64,000 nucleotides of DNA from Tateyamaria omphalii (GCF_014651375.1 NZ_BMWT01000005.1:62001-126000), one strand, 5' to 3'; positions 1 through 9,003 are shown, numbered from the stretch's first letter. Program-made: numbers and translations. Notes: generated by a model not told the origin, from the sequence alone.

Positions 1-162
1 GATCATTTTGGATTGGAAAACGCCCGCGATCTGCCGGGGCTCAAGGAACTGCGTGCTGCAGGGTTGCTGGAAAACCGGCCTCCACCCGGCACGCTTCCGG
101 GGCCGGAAACCGACCCGGAGGATGAAAGCGAAGAGGGTCAGTCAGAGCTGTTTGAAGACTGA
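1..162 (+). CDS. scpB: Segregation and condensation protein B, C-terminal end (partial)
   Basis: Only the last 53 residues are in the window; the gene enters from the left edge in frame 1. The stretch HFGLENARDLPGLKELRAAG, followed by a Pro-rich and acidic tail ending SELFED, matches the end of the second winged-helix domain of ScpB plus the variable acidic tail. ScpB binds ScpA and SMC to form the condensin that organises the chromosome for segregation. The call rests on a short segment, and I cannot see the rest. Confidence 0.75.
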   Translation, partial: DHFGLENARDLPGLKELRAAGLLENRPPPGTLPGPETDPEDESEEGQSELFED

Positions 163-233
163 GCAAGAATTGGTCTGAAATTCGGCGTATTTGTCGCTAT
201 ATTTGACCAGAGTGAACAGGGCGGAGCAGTCCC

Positions 234-473
234 ATGAATGCAAATCAGATCATCAACATGATCATGCGCATCATCATGCGCAAAGCGATCAACAAGGGGA
301 TCGATGCGGGTATCAACCGCGCGACGCGTGGCCGACAGCAGCCTCCTCCTCCCCCTCAGCAGCCGCAACTTGAGGATCATGATGGGCCGACGCAGGCTCA
401 AATTCGGGAACAACGCCGGGCAAGGCGTGCAGCCCGTCAAGCACGGCAAGCGGCTAAAGCTGATCGAAAATAG
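234..473 (+). CDS. Small basic protein next to scpB, unknown function
   Basis: 79 residues. A GGAG ribosome site lies about ten bases before the ATG. The N-terminal third is a short amphipathic/hydrophobic helix (NQIINMIMRIIMRKAINKGIDAG). It is followed by a poly-Pro/Gln stretch (PPPPPQQPQ, about residues 37-45) and a strongly basic, Ala/Arg/Gln-rich C-terminal helix (AQIREQRRARRAARQARQAAK). No enzyme motif is visible. The shape suggests a membrane-peripheral or nucleic-acid-binding small protein. I believe similar small proteins occur beside scpB in other Rhodobacterales, but that is memory, not checked. Codon use looks normal for the window. Confidence 0.6.
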   Translation: MNANQIINMIMRIIMRKAINKGIDAGINRATRGRQQPPPPPQQPQLEDHDGPTQAQIREQRRARRAARQARQAAKADRK

Positions 474-576
474 CCTGACAGCGGTCTCAAAACGCATGAA
501 AGGTGGGGAAAACCACCGTTGATTGCATGAATTCGGTGCCGTAGCGTAACCTTCATTGTTCTGGGGGGAACGTATT

Positions 577-1809
577 ATGGCACATAGTAAGCCCAGTCTT
601 TTTGTATCTTCTGTTTCATTGGGCGTCACAGTCATCGGGCTGTACGTGATATTCGTTCTGTTCGTCACGATTGGCTTTGGCAGCTACATCTATCGCACCG
701 CCTGGCAGGCGGAGCCGGTCACACAAGTTGCGACGCAGGAAAGCCGGGCGTTGGTCTCGGATATCGACAATCTGCTGTTCATCATCAAACGCGAGCAGGA
801 TTTGGAACGCGCAAAGACGAGTGTGACGCAGAATATTCAAATCCACGCGGCCAAGATGTCCGATATAGAAGCGCGACACAGCAGATCATTTGGAGCGATC
901 GCGGTTGCCAAATCCGCCTTGCGGGCCGAGGTGGACGCAACGCTTGGCAAGCTGTCCGAGTATCAATTTGTATTGGCTGGGCCACAGCGGCTTGTCTACG
1001 ACGCGACCCTAGAAACCTTGCACATGACTGTTTCCACGGCGCAGCCAACCCTGCGGGCCAAGACGGCGGAATTGCAATTGCGGGCCTTGATGCGAACACT
1101 GGGTGATGGGCTTGAGAAAAGCGATGTCGATCTGGATACGACGGACAGATACACAATCCTTCATGATGAGACCTTTGTAACGCTGGATCTTTTGTCTGAC
1201 GCGGTTGAAACGGCAAACAGCGCATCCCTTGTTATCAAAGCCGAGAAGGAGGCGATGCAGGCCCAGATCGACGAATTGCGAGCGCGTTGGACCGGCCACA
1301 ACAATCAAATCCTCGCATTGCAGGAAACGCTAGGGCCGGGGGATCCTGCACGGGCACGTCTGTCGGCGTTGTCCCTGAATTTCCCGATCTTTCCCGATAT
1401 CCTGATGCGCTTTGTCAGCTTTCCAACCATCTTCCTGACGCTGATCGTAACCATCGCATCGGGGGGCTTGGGCACGGTCGTGGCCTTTTCCCGCCGCTAC
1501 TATTCGTCAAAACATGCCGACACGCTGACCTTGTCGCGGCTGTTTGTGAACGTGGGCGAGGGGATTGCCGCAGCCATTGCCATCTTCCTCTTTTCCGGCG
1601 CTGGTATGTTGGCGTTGACGCAGGGCAGTGGGCCGGCAAACGATGTCGAACTCACCCCTTACACGGTGGCCTTCATCGCATTTCTGTCGGGTTTCATGGC
1701 AGAAGATGCCTTTGCTTCAATCCAATCGGCGGGCAAACGTATCTTCAAACCGGACCCACCCGCATCGCAGAACAGTGAAGGCGCCACGCCGGCTGCGGAA
1801 GGCGGCTAA
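577..1809 (+). CDS. Multi-pass membrane protein with central coiled-coil region, unknown function
   Basis: 410 residues. The ATG at 577 is preferred over one seven codons upstream because GGGGGGAA lies just before it. One transmembrane helix is at about residues 12-40. It is followed by a long charged helical region (about 45-265) with many Ala/Glu/Leu heptad-like stretches, then two or three membrane segments (about 280-305, 327-348, 364-384) and a short Pro-rich tail. The arrangement (membrane anchor, long periplasmic or cytoplasmic helix, membrane return) is that of a scaffold or sensor rather than a transporter. I do not recognise the family. Its stop overlaps the stop of the convergent dcd by four bases. 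Confidence 0.65.
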   Translation: MAHSKPSLFVSSVSLGVTVIGLYVIFVLFVTIGFGSYIYRTAWQAEPVTQVATQESRALVSDIDNLLFIIKREQDLERAKTSVTQNIQIHAAKMSDIEARHSRSFGAIAVAKSALRAEVDATLGKLSEYQFVLAGPQRLVYDATLETLHMTVSTAQPTLRAKTAELQLRALMRTLGDGLEKSDVDLDTTDRYTILHDETFVTLDLLSDAVETANSASLVIKAEKEAMQAQIDELRARWTGHNNQILALQETLGPGDPARARLSALSLNFPIFPDILMRFVSFPTIFLTLIVTIASGGLGTVVAFSRRYYSSKHADTLTLSRLFVNVGEGIAAAIAIFLFSGAGMLALTQGSGPANDVELTPYTVAFIAFLSGFMAEDAFASIQSAGKRIFKPDPPASQNSEGATPAAEGG

Positions 1810-2888
1810 CCGTTTGGCGCTGCAAAGTGCTTGGACAGTTTCAGTCCCTGACCCTGGTAGTTCGATGCAATGCCCGCGCCATAAAGCTGCGTGGGCTGCG
1901 CTGCCATCCGTTCGTAAATCAGGCGACCGACAATCTGGCCATGCTCAAGTACAAATGGGGCCTCGTGACAGCGCACTTCCAGTACGCCCCGTGATCCGGT
2001 GCCACCTGCTGCATCGTGCCCGAATCCGGGATCGAAGAAACCAGCATAGTGCACGCGGAACTCGCCAACCATGGCCAGGTAAGGGGCCATCTCAGCTGCG
2101 TAGTCAGGTGGGATATGAACAGCCTCACGACTGACAAGGATATAGAACGCTCCGGGATCAAGGATGATATGCCCATCGCGCGCGTGCACTTCTTCCCAGA
2201 ACTCGGCCGGATCGTAGTGGCCGATATTGTCCAGATCGATGACGCCTGTATGAGGTTTGGCCCGGTATCCGACAAGCGTCGTCTCTGGCAGGCGCAGATC
2301 AACCGAAAAGCCCAGACCTTCGTCGACAACGGCGGTGCCGTTCACCAGGGGTGTGTCACTGTGCAGTTTGGTGAGTTCGTTGTCGCTCAGCACCGCTTGT
2401 CCCACGCGAAAACGGATCTGGTTCAAGCGCATGCCAGGGCGGACAAGAACGGAAAATGAGCGGGGACAAATCTCGGCGTATAGCGGGCCAGAGTACCCTG
2501 TCGGAATGCGGTCAAATTCCGTGCCGCCATCCGTAATCGTGCGGGTCAACAAATCCAGCCGCCCGGTTGAGCTTTTTGCATTTGCCACCGCCTGCACACC
2601 GTCTGGCAGGTCCAGTGCTTCCATCAAAGGCACGACATAGACGCACCCTTTTTCCAGCACGGCGCCGCCGGATAGATCAACTTCGTGCATCTGGAATTCG
2701 GCCAAGCGATCGCTGACGCGCGCACCGTGACCCGCAAGGAACGATGCACGCACACGGTAAGCGACCGTGCCCAAACGCAAGTCAAGACTTGCAGGTTGGA
2801 CCTGTTCCGGGATCACGGCTGGACTTGCGGCAATCTCACCGCGGTCCATCATCGCTTTCAGTTCTGTATCAGGAAGTACGCCGATCAT
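1806..2888 (-). CDS. dcd: 2'-deoxycytidine 5'-triphosphate deaminase, long two-domain form
   Basis: 360 residues, nearly twice the usual Dcd length (about 190). It deaminates dCTP to dUTP in the cytosol, feeding thymidylate synthesis. The N-terminal half has the family signature: the NAKSSTGRLDLLTRTITDGG stretch is the trimer/active-site loop, followed by FDRIPTGYSGPLYAEI. The second half repeats the fold with a FFDPGFGHDAAGG loop. This is the tandem-domain form known in Alphaproteobacteria. The gene stands alone on the minus strand with the tRNA-Pro upstream on the same strand. The assignment to the family is firm; the pairing of domains as a pseudo-trimer half is inference. Confidence 0.88.
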   Translation of the reverse strand: MIGVLPDTELKAMMDRGEIAASPAVIPEQVQPASLDLRLGTVAYRVRASFLAGHGARVSDRLAEFQMHEVDLSGGAVLEKGCVYVVPLMEALDLPDGVQAVANAKSSTGRLDLLTRTITDGGTEFDRIPTGYSGPLYAEICPRSFSVLVRPGMRLNQIRFRVGQAVLSDNELTKLHSDTPLVNGTAVVDEGLGFSVDLRLPETTLVGYRAKPHTGVIDLDNIGHYDPAEFWEEVHARDGHIILDPGAFYILVSREAVHIPPDYAAEMAPYLAMVGEFRVHYAGFFDPGFGHDAAGGTGSRGVLEVRCHEAPFVLEHGQIVGRLIYERMAAQPTQLYGAGIASNYQGQGLKLSKHFAAPNG

Positions 2889-2955
2889 GTTGCCCCCTCG
2901 TCTCGTGTTGTGGGGCCTGCGGCCAGTGCCCCTGTAGCGCCAGGGCGGTGTGTAT

Positions 2956-3032
2956 TGGTCGGGCTAGCAGGACTCGAACCTGCGACCTTCCGTCCCCCAG
3001 ACGGACGCGCTACCAGGCTGCGCCATAGCCCG
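2956..3032 (-). tRNA. tRNA-Pro (anticodon GGG)
   Basis: Read on the minus strand, a seven-base acceptor stem CGGGCTA pairs with TAGCCCG. The T-arm GGTTCGAGTCC is intact, and the five-base anticodon stem TCCGT/ACGGA encloses the loop CTGGGGG, giving anticodon GGG. The discriminator A and a genome-encoded CCA (2956-2958) follow. All arms are intact, so this reads as a functional proline tRNA. Confidence 0.95.
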
Positions 3033-3101
3033 ACGTGAGGGGTGTCATACCCGATTTCTGGCCGGGGGCAAGAGGGGATTTGCACTGGGATCGCGTTCTT
3101 C

Positions 3102-4253
3102 TCAGTGCGGCTCGCGCCGGTTGCTCGCCATCTGGTCGCGCAACGCGGTCAGCTGCGACAGTAACGGCCGGATCATGTTGCGCTGCGCGTCATTCAAATG
3201 CGTCAAACGTTCTGCCTTTGTCAGCGCGGAGGGCGCAACTGGAATGGTGTCTGGATCGGGATCGTCAGGCACATTGACAATGCTTGGTTTCGGTGCCGCC
3301 ACAGCAGGCTCTGTTTGCTCTGCTACAGCAGTAACCGGTTCGTTGCTGTCAGTGTCGGGCTCTGCATAGTCCGACAGGAATGACGGCAGTGTTGCAGCAG
3401 GCTCCGCCGCGGGTTCTTCAGGTGTCTCTTCAGCCTCTTGTGTTTCCAGGGCTTCCGGTTTCAGTTCCTCAGCCTCAGCCTCAGCCTCAGCCTCAGCCTC
3501 AGCCTCAGCCTCAGCCTCAGCCTCAGCCTCAGCCTCAGCCTCAGCCTCAGCCTCAGCCTCAGCCTCAGCCTCAGCCTCAGCCTTCGGTTCGGCTGGCGCA
3601 GGGGACAAATCCTGCTGCTCGAGCGTTGCCTCTACGATGTCGTCAGTCAGAGCAGGGGCGTCTGCATCTGCTTGCTCGGTATCTTGCGCAGGCGCGTCTT
3701 CGACAAGCGGCGGGTAGGGAAGTCCAGGTCGGTCTTCGCTCTCGGAAGCCTCTGCGGCGGGTGCAGGAGTGAGAAGGAAAGAAGGCAAGGGGGCGTCGGC
3801 GGGCGCCCTTTCCGGCTCTTCGGTATCGGTCTCATCGTCTGTGACGTCTGGCGCTGCCACGTCTTCAGATTCTTGGCCGGCATCGAAAGCTACGACCTCC
3901 GCCTCGACATGTGATGGCGCAACATCTTCGTCGATACTTGCAGCCAAATCTGCATCCAGCTGTGCATCCGTTTCCGCATCAAGAGGAGGGGACAGGTCGG
4001 CGACATGCGCCATGCCTTCTTCGCGCAGAATCTTCTGGACACCCTTGATGGTCAGGCCGTCATCATGCAGCAATTTTCGGATGCCACCCAGCAGCAACAT
4101 ATCGCTGGGACGATAGTACCGCCGACCGCCAGCCCGTTTGACTGGTTTGACTTGGGTGAACTTGCTTTCCCAAAAGCGCAGCACATGGGTCTGAACGCCC
4201 AACCACTCGGCAACTTCCGAAATCGTGCGAAAGGCGTCCGCGGACTTGGCCAT
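3102..4253 (-). CDS. MerR-family transcriptional regulator with long Ala-Glu repeat
   Basis: 383 residues. Residues 8-85 form a MerR-type winged helix ([19 protein letters not shown], then [10 protein letters not shown] and [11 protein letters not shown]). No metal- or drug-binding domain follows. The rest is a long acidic, Pro/Ala/Glu-rich region, probably disordered, containing a run of alternating Ala-Glu encoded by 19 perfect hexamers at 3469-3582. A conserved-looking C-terminal helix ([20 protein letters not shown]) closes the protein. It starts four bases after ihfA ends on the same strand, so the two are probably co-transcribed, as in many alphaproteobacteria. Its target genes cannot be told from the sequence. 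Confidence 0.85.
   Translation of the reverse strand: MAKSADAFRTISEVAEWLGVQTHVLRFWESKFTQVKPVKRAGGRRYYRPSDMLLLGGIRKLLHDDGLTIKGVQKILREEGMAHVADLSPPLDAETDAQLDADLAASIDEDVAPSHVEAEVVAFDAGQESEDVAAPDVTDDETDTEEPERAPADAPLPSFLLTPAPAAEASESEDRPGLPYPPLVEDAPAQDTEQADADAPALTDDIVEATLEQQDLSPAPAEPKAEAEAEAEAEAEAEAEAEAEAEAEAEAEAEAEAEAEAEELKPEALETQEAEETPEEPAAEPAATLPSFLSDYAEPDTDSNEPVTAVAEQTEPAVAAPKPSIVNVPDDPDPDTIPVAPSALTKAERLTHLNDAQRNMIRPLLSQLTALRDQMASNRREPH
3469..3582. repeat. Perfect hexanucleotide tandem repeat (TCAGCC)x19
   Basis: Nineteen uninterrupted copies of TCAGCC lie inside the MerR gene, encoding Ala-Glu pairs on the minus strand. Because the unit is six bases, a gain or loss of copies keeps the reading frame and changes only linker length. 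The copies are perfect as DNA, so the array is young or still changing. Confidence 0.97.
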
Positions 4254-4257
4254 CTGT

Positions 4258-4560
4258 TCAGGACTTGTTGCCTACGGCCACGCGATCTTTCATCAGATGC
4301 GAGGGGCGGAAGGTCAGAACGCGGCGCGGATTGATGGGGACTTCTTCGCCTGTCTTGGGGTTGCGACCGACACGTGCAGACTTGTCGCGAACAGAGAAAG
4401 TGCCGAAAGACGAAATCTTGACCTGCTCTCCACGCACAAGCGCATCTGACATGTGGTCCAGTACACTTTCCACCAGTTGTGCACTTTCATTTCGCGACAG
4501 TCCCACTTCGCGGAACACAGCTTCACTCAAATCCATGCGTGTCAAAGTCTTATCAGTCAT
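4258..4560 (-). CDS. ihfA: Integration host factor subunit alpha
   Basis: 100 residues, the usual IhfA length. It forms a heterodimer with IhfB, binds the minor groove and bends DNA sharply, and acts in transcription, recombination and replication. Diagnostic sequence: [20 protein letters not shown] at the start, [23 protein letters not shown] as the DNA-binding beta arm, and [18 protein letters not shown]. The start at 4560 is chosen over an upstream Met because GGGAGAA precedes it. It lies just upstream of the MerR gene. The divergent AraC-like gene begins 283 bases away. Confidence 0.93.
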   Translation of the reverse strand: MTDKTLTRMDLSEAVFREVGLSRNESAQLVESVLDHMSDALVRGEQVKISSFGTFSVRDKSARVGRNPKTGEEVPINPRRVLTFRPSHLMKDRVAVGNKS

Positions 4561-4843
4561 AAGTTCTCCCCTTTGGCAAAGCATAGGGCGCAGAGAAATT
4601 CCGAGTCAATATCAAGACCTTGGCCATGACACCGGATGTACGTTTTCTGGCCGGTCAGGCGGGCTTTTTCTGCCATTGCCGAGGCAGCACAACCCTGACC
4701 TCACCAAACGAGACCGTATTTGGGGCATCGGCGGAAATCCGCAGAAAACATGCAGCAACTGACAAGGGTCATCAAATCGCCAAGGACTGGATACACAATT
4801 TGATGTAGATTCAACCTGTGATTACATGCCGGGAGGAGAAACC

Positions 4844-5284
4844 GTGCCGCATCATGCTGCCGTACTCAACGATGTTCCGACCAACCTCACCATCCCTCGC
4901 GCCGCTGATCCCTGCAACAAAGGTTCGGACGGCAAGCGAATTGACCGCTCAACGCACGCACTGAGTGAAAAGTCGTATGACCTGATCGTCGCGTGGATGC
5001 GCGCTCGCATCGGCGAACGCATCACCGAAGATATGTTGCACGCGCTGAACCCGATGGGCCATCACGCGTTCCGTCGTGCGTTCGAAGCACGCGCTGGTAT
5101 GCCGCCCATGCACTATCTCACATGGATGCGTGTGGACCTTGCCGTGCGTTTGCTGATTGATACGCGGTTTAACCTGAACGAAATCGCATTTGTCACCGGT
5201 CTGGAGAACAAGCAAACATTGGCAGACACATTTCGAGGAACGCTTGGCATTGGCCCGCAAGCGTTGCGGATTTCATCGCTGTGA
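4844..5284 (+). CDS. Stand-alone AraC-type DNA-binding protein
   Basis: 146 residues from a GTG start, chosen because GGAGGAG sits seven bases before it; an upstream ATG at 4826 would place that site inside the gene. From about residue 44 onward it is a single AraC/XylS helix-turn-helix domain: YDLIVAWMRARIGERITEDML, FRRAFEARAGMPPMHYLTWMRVDLAVRLL, then the second helix pair FNLNEIAFVTGLENKQTLADTFRGTLGIGP. No effector-binding domain precedes it, only about 40 polar residues. It lies between fabH and ihfA on the opposite strand. The ligand, if any, and the targets are unknown. Confidence 0.75.
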   Translation: MPHHAAVLNDVPTNLTIPRAADPCNKGSDGKRIDRSTHALSEKSYDLIVAWMRARIGERITEDMLHALNPMGHHAFRRAFEARAGMPPMHYLTWMRVDLAVRLLIDTRFNLNEIAFVTGLENKQTLADTFRGTLGIGPQALRISSL

Positions 5285-5357
5285 CGCAGGTACGTCCAAA
5301 GCTCTCGACCAAGTACAAGGCGTTTTTTGTTGGGGACACAGGCGTCTCAAGCCGATT

Positions 5358-6329
5358 TCACCACCGCAGCACCACCGCACCCCAAGCCAGCCCACCGCCG
5401 ATCGCTTCGGTCACGATCAGGTCGCCATCCTTGATCTGGCCGCTTGCACGGCCCACGGACAAGGCGAGCGGAATGGATGCCGCGGACGTGTTGCCGTGGT
5501 CCTGAACGGTCACAACGACGCGGTCCATAGCGATCCCCATCTTCTTGGCCGTGCCCTGAATGATGCGGATATTGGCCTGATGCGGTACGATCCAGTCGAC
5601 ATCATCCGCCGTTACACCTGCACGTTCCATCGCTGTTTCCGCCGTTGCTGCCAGCTTTTCAACAGCATGACGGAACACCTGGTTTCCCTGCATTCGCAGA
5701 TAGCCGCTTGTGCCGGTGCTCACACCGCCATCGACATAAAGCAGGTCACGATGTCGACCGTCCGAGTTCAGATCGGTTGCCAGAATGCCGCGATCCGCCG
5801 CGGTTCCGTCGCCTTCTCTGGCTTCAAGAACCAAAGCGCCAGCACCATCACCAAAAAGCACGCAGGTGCTGCGATCGGTCCAGTCCATAATCTTCGAAAA
5901 CGTTTCCGCACCGATGACCATGACTCGTTTGGCCTGGCCCGAAACGATCAGCGCATTCGCATTCGACAGGGCATAGACAAAGCCGGCGCACACAGCCTGA
6001 ACGTCGAAGGCAAAGCCACCCGTCATCCCAAGCTTGTCTTGAACCATTGTTGCGGCGGACGGAAAGGTCAGGTCGGCCGTTGAGGTGGCTAAGACAATGG
6101 CGTCAATGTCATCCGGTTGCAGGCCCGCATCCGCCAGTGCCGCTTGCGCCGCTACTGTCGCCATGGAGGATGTCGTGTCATCCTCGGTTGCAAAGTGCCG
6201 CCGCTCGATCCCTGAACGGGACCGAATCCATTCGTCGGATGTATCGAGCGTTGCCTCGAATTCGGCATTCTCGACCACGCGTGCGGGCAGGTGGTGCCCC
6301 ACGCCACGGACCACCGCACGAAGCGTCAT
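5358..6329 (-). CDS. fabH: Beta-ketoacyl-ACP synthase III
   Basis: 323 residues, full length. It condenses acetyl-CoA with malonyl-ACP to start fatty-acid synthesis. The catalytic triad is visible: Cys114 in AVCAGF, His in VPHQANIRI and Asn in HGNTSAAS. The glycine-rich C-terminal GGGLAWGAVVLRW is typical. It overlaps plsX by four bases (ATGA-type junction), so the two are translationally coupled, linking chain initiation with phospholipid synthesis. Confidence 0.96.
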   Translation of the reverse strand: MTLRAVVRGVGHHLPARVVENAEFEATLDTSDEWIRSRSGIERRHFATEDDTTSSMATVAAQAALADAGLQPDDIDAIVLATSTADLTFPSAATMVQDKLGMTGGFAFDVQAVCAGFVYALSNANALIVSGQAKRVMVIGAETFSKIMDWTDRSTCVLFGDGAGALVLEAREGDGTAADRGILATDLNSDGRHRDLLYVDGGVSTGTSGYLRMQGNQVFRHAVEKLAATAETAMERAGVTADDVDWIVPHQANIRIIQGTAKKMGIAMDRVVVTVQDHGNTSAASIPLALSVGRASGQIKDGDLIVTEAIGGGLAWGAVVLRW

Positions 6330-7417
6330 CTGTTGCTCTCCTCTGCCCGCTGTGTGGCCCGGGCAACCCGGGCGGCGAGCTTGTCGTTAAAGCCTTGTTC
6401 GGACAATTGGGCCGCCAGTTTGATAGCAGCCGACACACCCGTAGCATCTGCTCCGCCATGCGATTTGACAACCGTTCCGTTCAAACCAAGGAAAACACCG
6501 CCATTCACGCGGCGCGGATCGATGCGTTTGCGCAAGCGGCGCATCGATGTAAAGGCGAGTAGATATGCGAGGCGTGAAAGGGGGGTGAACTTGAAGGCTT
6601 CACGCAGTAGATCACCGATCAGACTGGCAGTTCCTTCGCCTGTTTTGATGGCTACGTTGCCGGTGAAACCGTCCGTGACGATCACATCCGCCACCTCGCC
6701 CTGAATGTCGCCGCCTTCGACGAAACCAACGAAATCGAACTCGGCAGCGTCGGCCTGTGCACCAATCAGCTCATAAGCTTCTTTCAGCTCCGAGCGGCCC
6801 TTATGTTCTTCGGTGCCCACGTTCAGAAGGCCGATTCGAGGGCGGGGCAGGTCCATGCCATTCCGGGCATAGGATGCGCCCATCAGAGCATAGCGCAGCA
6901 AATCATCTGCGTCCGCGCGTACGTCCGCACCCACATCCAGCATCACGTTGAAGCCCTGTGGATTGCGACTAGGCCACAGGACGGCAATTGCTGGACGGTT
7001 CACACCAGGCAGCTTGCGCAGACGGATCATCGACAATGCCATCAACGCCCCGGTGTTTCCGCAACTCACAGCCACGTCCGCCTCGCCCGCGCGCACGGAT
7101 TCGATGGCGGACCACATCGAGGTGCCCTTGCCATTACGCACCACATGGCTGGGTTTGTCGTCCATCGTAACGACGCCCGCGGCGTCACGGATCACGCATC
7201 TGCCCACAAGATTCTTGCGGCGGCCAATAAGCGTCTCAAGCTCATCCCGCGGACCATGCAGGATAAAGCCCAACTTTGGATTCTTCTTCGCAGATGTCGA
7301 ACAGCCAGACACGACTGCGGCGGGGCCCATGTCCCCGCCCATCGTGTCGACAGAAAGAATTATGGGAAAGGCAAGCTTTGCTGCCGCATCGGCCGGGTCT
7401 GTGGAAGGGGCCGTCAT
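6326..7417 (-). CDS. plsX: Phosphate acyltransferase PlsX
   Basis: 363 residues. PlsX turns acyl-ACP into acyl-phosphate for PlsY, the first step of glycerolipid synthesis. Signature sequences are ILSVDTMGGDMGP near the N-terminus, GNTGALMALS, and the FVGFVEGGDIQGEVADVIVTDGFTGN region. A short extension of about 17 residues precedes the core, so a later start cannot be excluded. It stands between rpmF upstream (35-base gap) and fabH downstream in the classic rpmF-plsX-fabH order. Confidence 0.95.
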   Translation of the reverse strand: MTAPSTDPADAAAKLAFPIILSVDTMGGDMGPAAVVSGCSTSAKKNPKLGFILHGPRDELETLIGRRKNLVGRCVIRDAAGVVTMDDKPSHVVRNGKGTSMWSAIESVRAGEADVAVSCGNTGALMALSMIRLRKLPGVNRPAIAVLWPSRNPQGFNVMLDVGADVRADADDLLRYALMGASYARNGMDLPRPRIGLLNVGTEEHKGRSELKEAYELIGAQADAAEFDFVGFVEGGDIQGEVADVIVTDGFTGNVAIKTGEGTASLIGDLLREAFKFTPLSRLAYLLAFTSMRRLRKRIDPRRVNGGVFLGLNGTVVKSHGGADATGVSAAIKLAAQLSEQGFNDKLAARVARATQRAEESNR

Positions 7418-7452
7418 TGCGCGCTGTCTTGCCTTGTCGCCTGTGACGCCAC

Positions 7453-7659
7453 TCAGGCCGCGTCGTCTTCCAGATCAACCTCTTCGGTCATGGCGACGAT
7501 CTCGTTGTCGTCGTAGTGACCGCATGCCGCGCAAACGTGGTGCGGGCGCTTCAGCTCACCGCAATTGGGGCATTCATTGGGGTTGGCGGGGGTCAAGCTG
7601 TCGTGGGCGCGGCGGTTGTTGCGGCGCGATTTCGACACTTTATTCTGTTGTACAGCCAT
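7453..7659 (-). CDS. rpmF: 50S ribosomal protein L32
   Basis: 68 residues starting [20 protein letters not shown], the standard L32 N-terminus. It carries a zinc-ribbon pair of cysteines ([14 protein letters not shown] and CAACG), so this is the zinc-binding form. The acidic tail ([10 protein letters not shown]) is typical of this lineage. It lies just before plsX on the same strand, coupling ribosome assembly with lipid synthesis. Confidence 0.96.
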   Translation of the reverse strand: MAVQQNKVSKSRRNNRRAHDSLTPANPNECPNCGELKRPHHVCAACGHYDDNEIVAMTEEVDLEDDAA

Positions 7660-7851
7660 TGAAGTGGGCCTTTGGTTCGGGCAGCGCCGCGGATCGTGCG
7701 CGGATGCGATGTGTTTCGTGGTCCCGGATCGGGTGTTTCGGTCATCCAAGTACGGGTTGAGCAGCGTTTAGGCAAAGCGCCACGCCATGTCCAACCCAAA
7801 ATCTCGTGAGGGCGGCAAAATACGCATCCTTCGCAGGGACGCAAGGGCAAA

Positions 7852-8406
7852 TCAGTCGTCTTTTTTTTCAGTCAACTGCGATTTGAGATCGGCGAGGCCA
7901 GCAAATGGTCTGGCAGCTTCGTCTGTCAGGGGGGCTACACCCGGTTCGGTCAGTACCATCTCGCCCAATTCGGCCCCTTCGGCCCTCGGGAAATCCGGGA
8001 TCGCAAGGCTCAGGGATTCGATCATGACGGACTCAGGGTCGATCCACGCACCAAGGCGCTCAACTTCGTCATCTTCAGGCATTTCCGTTTCGGGCACGTC
8101 GATCTCTTCATAGTCACGCGCATAAAGGCGTCGAACAGGTACATCGATGCGGGTGGTTACGGGCACCAGCGTCACGGCACAGGGCTGTGTGACCGTTGCA
8201 CCCAGAGTGCCAGTAAGTAACCAGTCTGCAGTACCATAGGCAGTGATTTGCCCTTCAAACCGCATTTTGCGCAGGCCGCTCAGCTCTAATGTGTCTGCCA
8301 AGGCCTTCATCGCTTTGGCGTCCGGTAAAACCTCGAACGGGGTTGCATCGTTTTGCGCCAAACCACTGACGCGCAGTGCAGTGGTGGAAGGGGGCGTCTG
8401 TGACAT
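7852..8406 (-). CDS. YceD/DUF177-family protein
   Basis: 184 residues. DUF177 proteins sit upstream of rpmF across bacteria; the E. coli member YceD is thought to help 23S rRNA accumulation, but the molecular role is unsettled. Visible features are the AVTLVPVTTRIDVPVRRLYA and ESLSLAIPDFPRAEGAEL blocks, the latter being the usual acidic-loop plus conserved strand. The usual cysteines of the family's C-terminal zinc motif are not evident. It is the first gene of the rpmF-plsX-fabH block, about 190 bases before rpmF. Confidence 0.85.
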   Translation of the reverse strand: MSQTPPSTTALRVSGLAQNDATPFEVLPDAKAMKALADTLELSGLRKMRFEGQITAYGTADWLLTGTLGATVTQPCAVTLVPVTTRIDVPVRRLYARDYEEIDVPETEMPEDDEVERLGAWIDPESVMIESLSLAIPDFPRAEGAELGEMVLTEPGVAPLTDEAARPFAGLADLKSQLTEKKDD

Positions 8407-8507
8407 GGATTGCTTTCGTTTCTTGAACCAAGGCCAAAGCTTGAGTAAGTCGAGATAAAAGCACCTCGCGCCCTGAGCAAGGGGTGGCGTATGACAAGGG
8501 GGGTCAG

Positions 8508-8960
8508 ATGGCGACCTTTACACCACTTTCTGCTGCAGGGCTTGCCCTGATCGTCTCGCTTGGCGTCGCTGGATGCTCACCGACATTCCGCAATCACGGA
8601 TATGTTCCACCCGAGGAAGACTTGGCGGAACTCGTCGTCGGTATCGACACACGCGCGTCGGTCGAGGATCTTGTGGGTCCTCCAACGGCGGGTGGTGTGC
8701 TGGAGGGTGGTGACTATTTCTATATCCGCAGCAAAGTCCGCACATTCGGGCCGCGCCGCCCGCAAGTGGTAGAGCGCCAGGTGTTGGCAATTACCTTCGA
8801 CGCTGATGGCGTATTGCAGAATATTGAGCGTTTCGGCCTTCAAGACGGGCGCGTGGTTGCGCTGTCTCGCCGTGTAACCGAAAGCGGTGTCACTGACACC
8901 AGCTTCCTACGTCAGCTGCTCGGCAATATTGGGCGCATTGGACCGCAGGGTATACTCTGA
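8508..8960 (+). CDS. bamE: Outer-membrane assembly lipoprotein BamE
   Basis: 150 residues. The ATG at 8508 follows a GGGGGG ribosome site; an in-frame ATG at 8484 has none. The signal peptide ends in the lipobox LGVAGC, so Cys24 would be lipidated. The mature part has the SmpA/BamE fold: NHGYVPPEEDLAELVVGIDTR, then the SVEDLVGPP helix and QVLAITFDADGVLQNIERF strands. BamE supports BamA/BamD in inserting beta-barrel proteins. It is divergent from the yceD block, with about 100 bases between. Confidence 0.9.
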   Translation: MATFTPLSAAGLALIVSLGVAGCSPTFRNHGYVPPEEDLAELVVGIDTRASVEDLVGPPTAGGVLEGGDYFYIRSKVRTFGPRRPQVVERQVLAITFDADGVLQNIERFGLQDGRVVALSRRVTESGVTDTSFLRQLLGNIGRIGPQGIL

Positions 8961-9003
8961 TCGTTTGGCTTCATCCGCACGTCATATGCCCCATGTTATC
9001 GGG

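Noticed and set aside
3380-3914. Long plus-strand open frames rich in Gln-Pro or Leu-Ser
   Set aside because: They are opposite-strand readings of the hexamer repeat in the MerR gene.
4795-4815. FNR-like site before the AraC-type gene
   Set aside because: TTGATGTAGATTCAA has one extra base in the right arm compared with TTGAT-N4-ATCAA, and the half-sites do not align.
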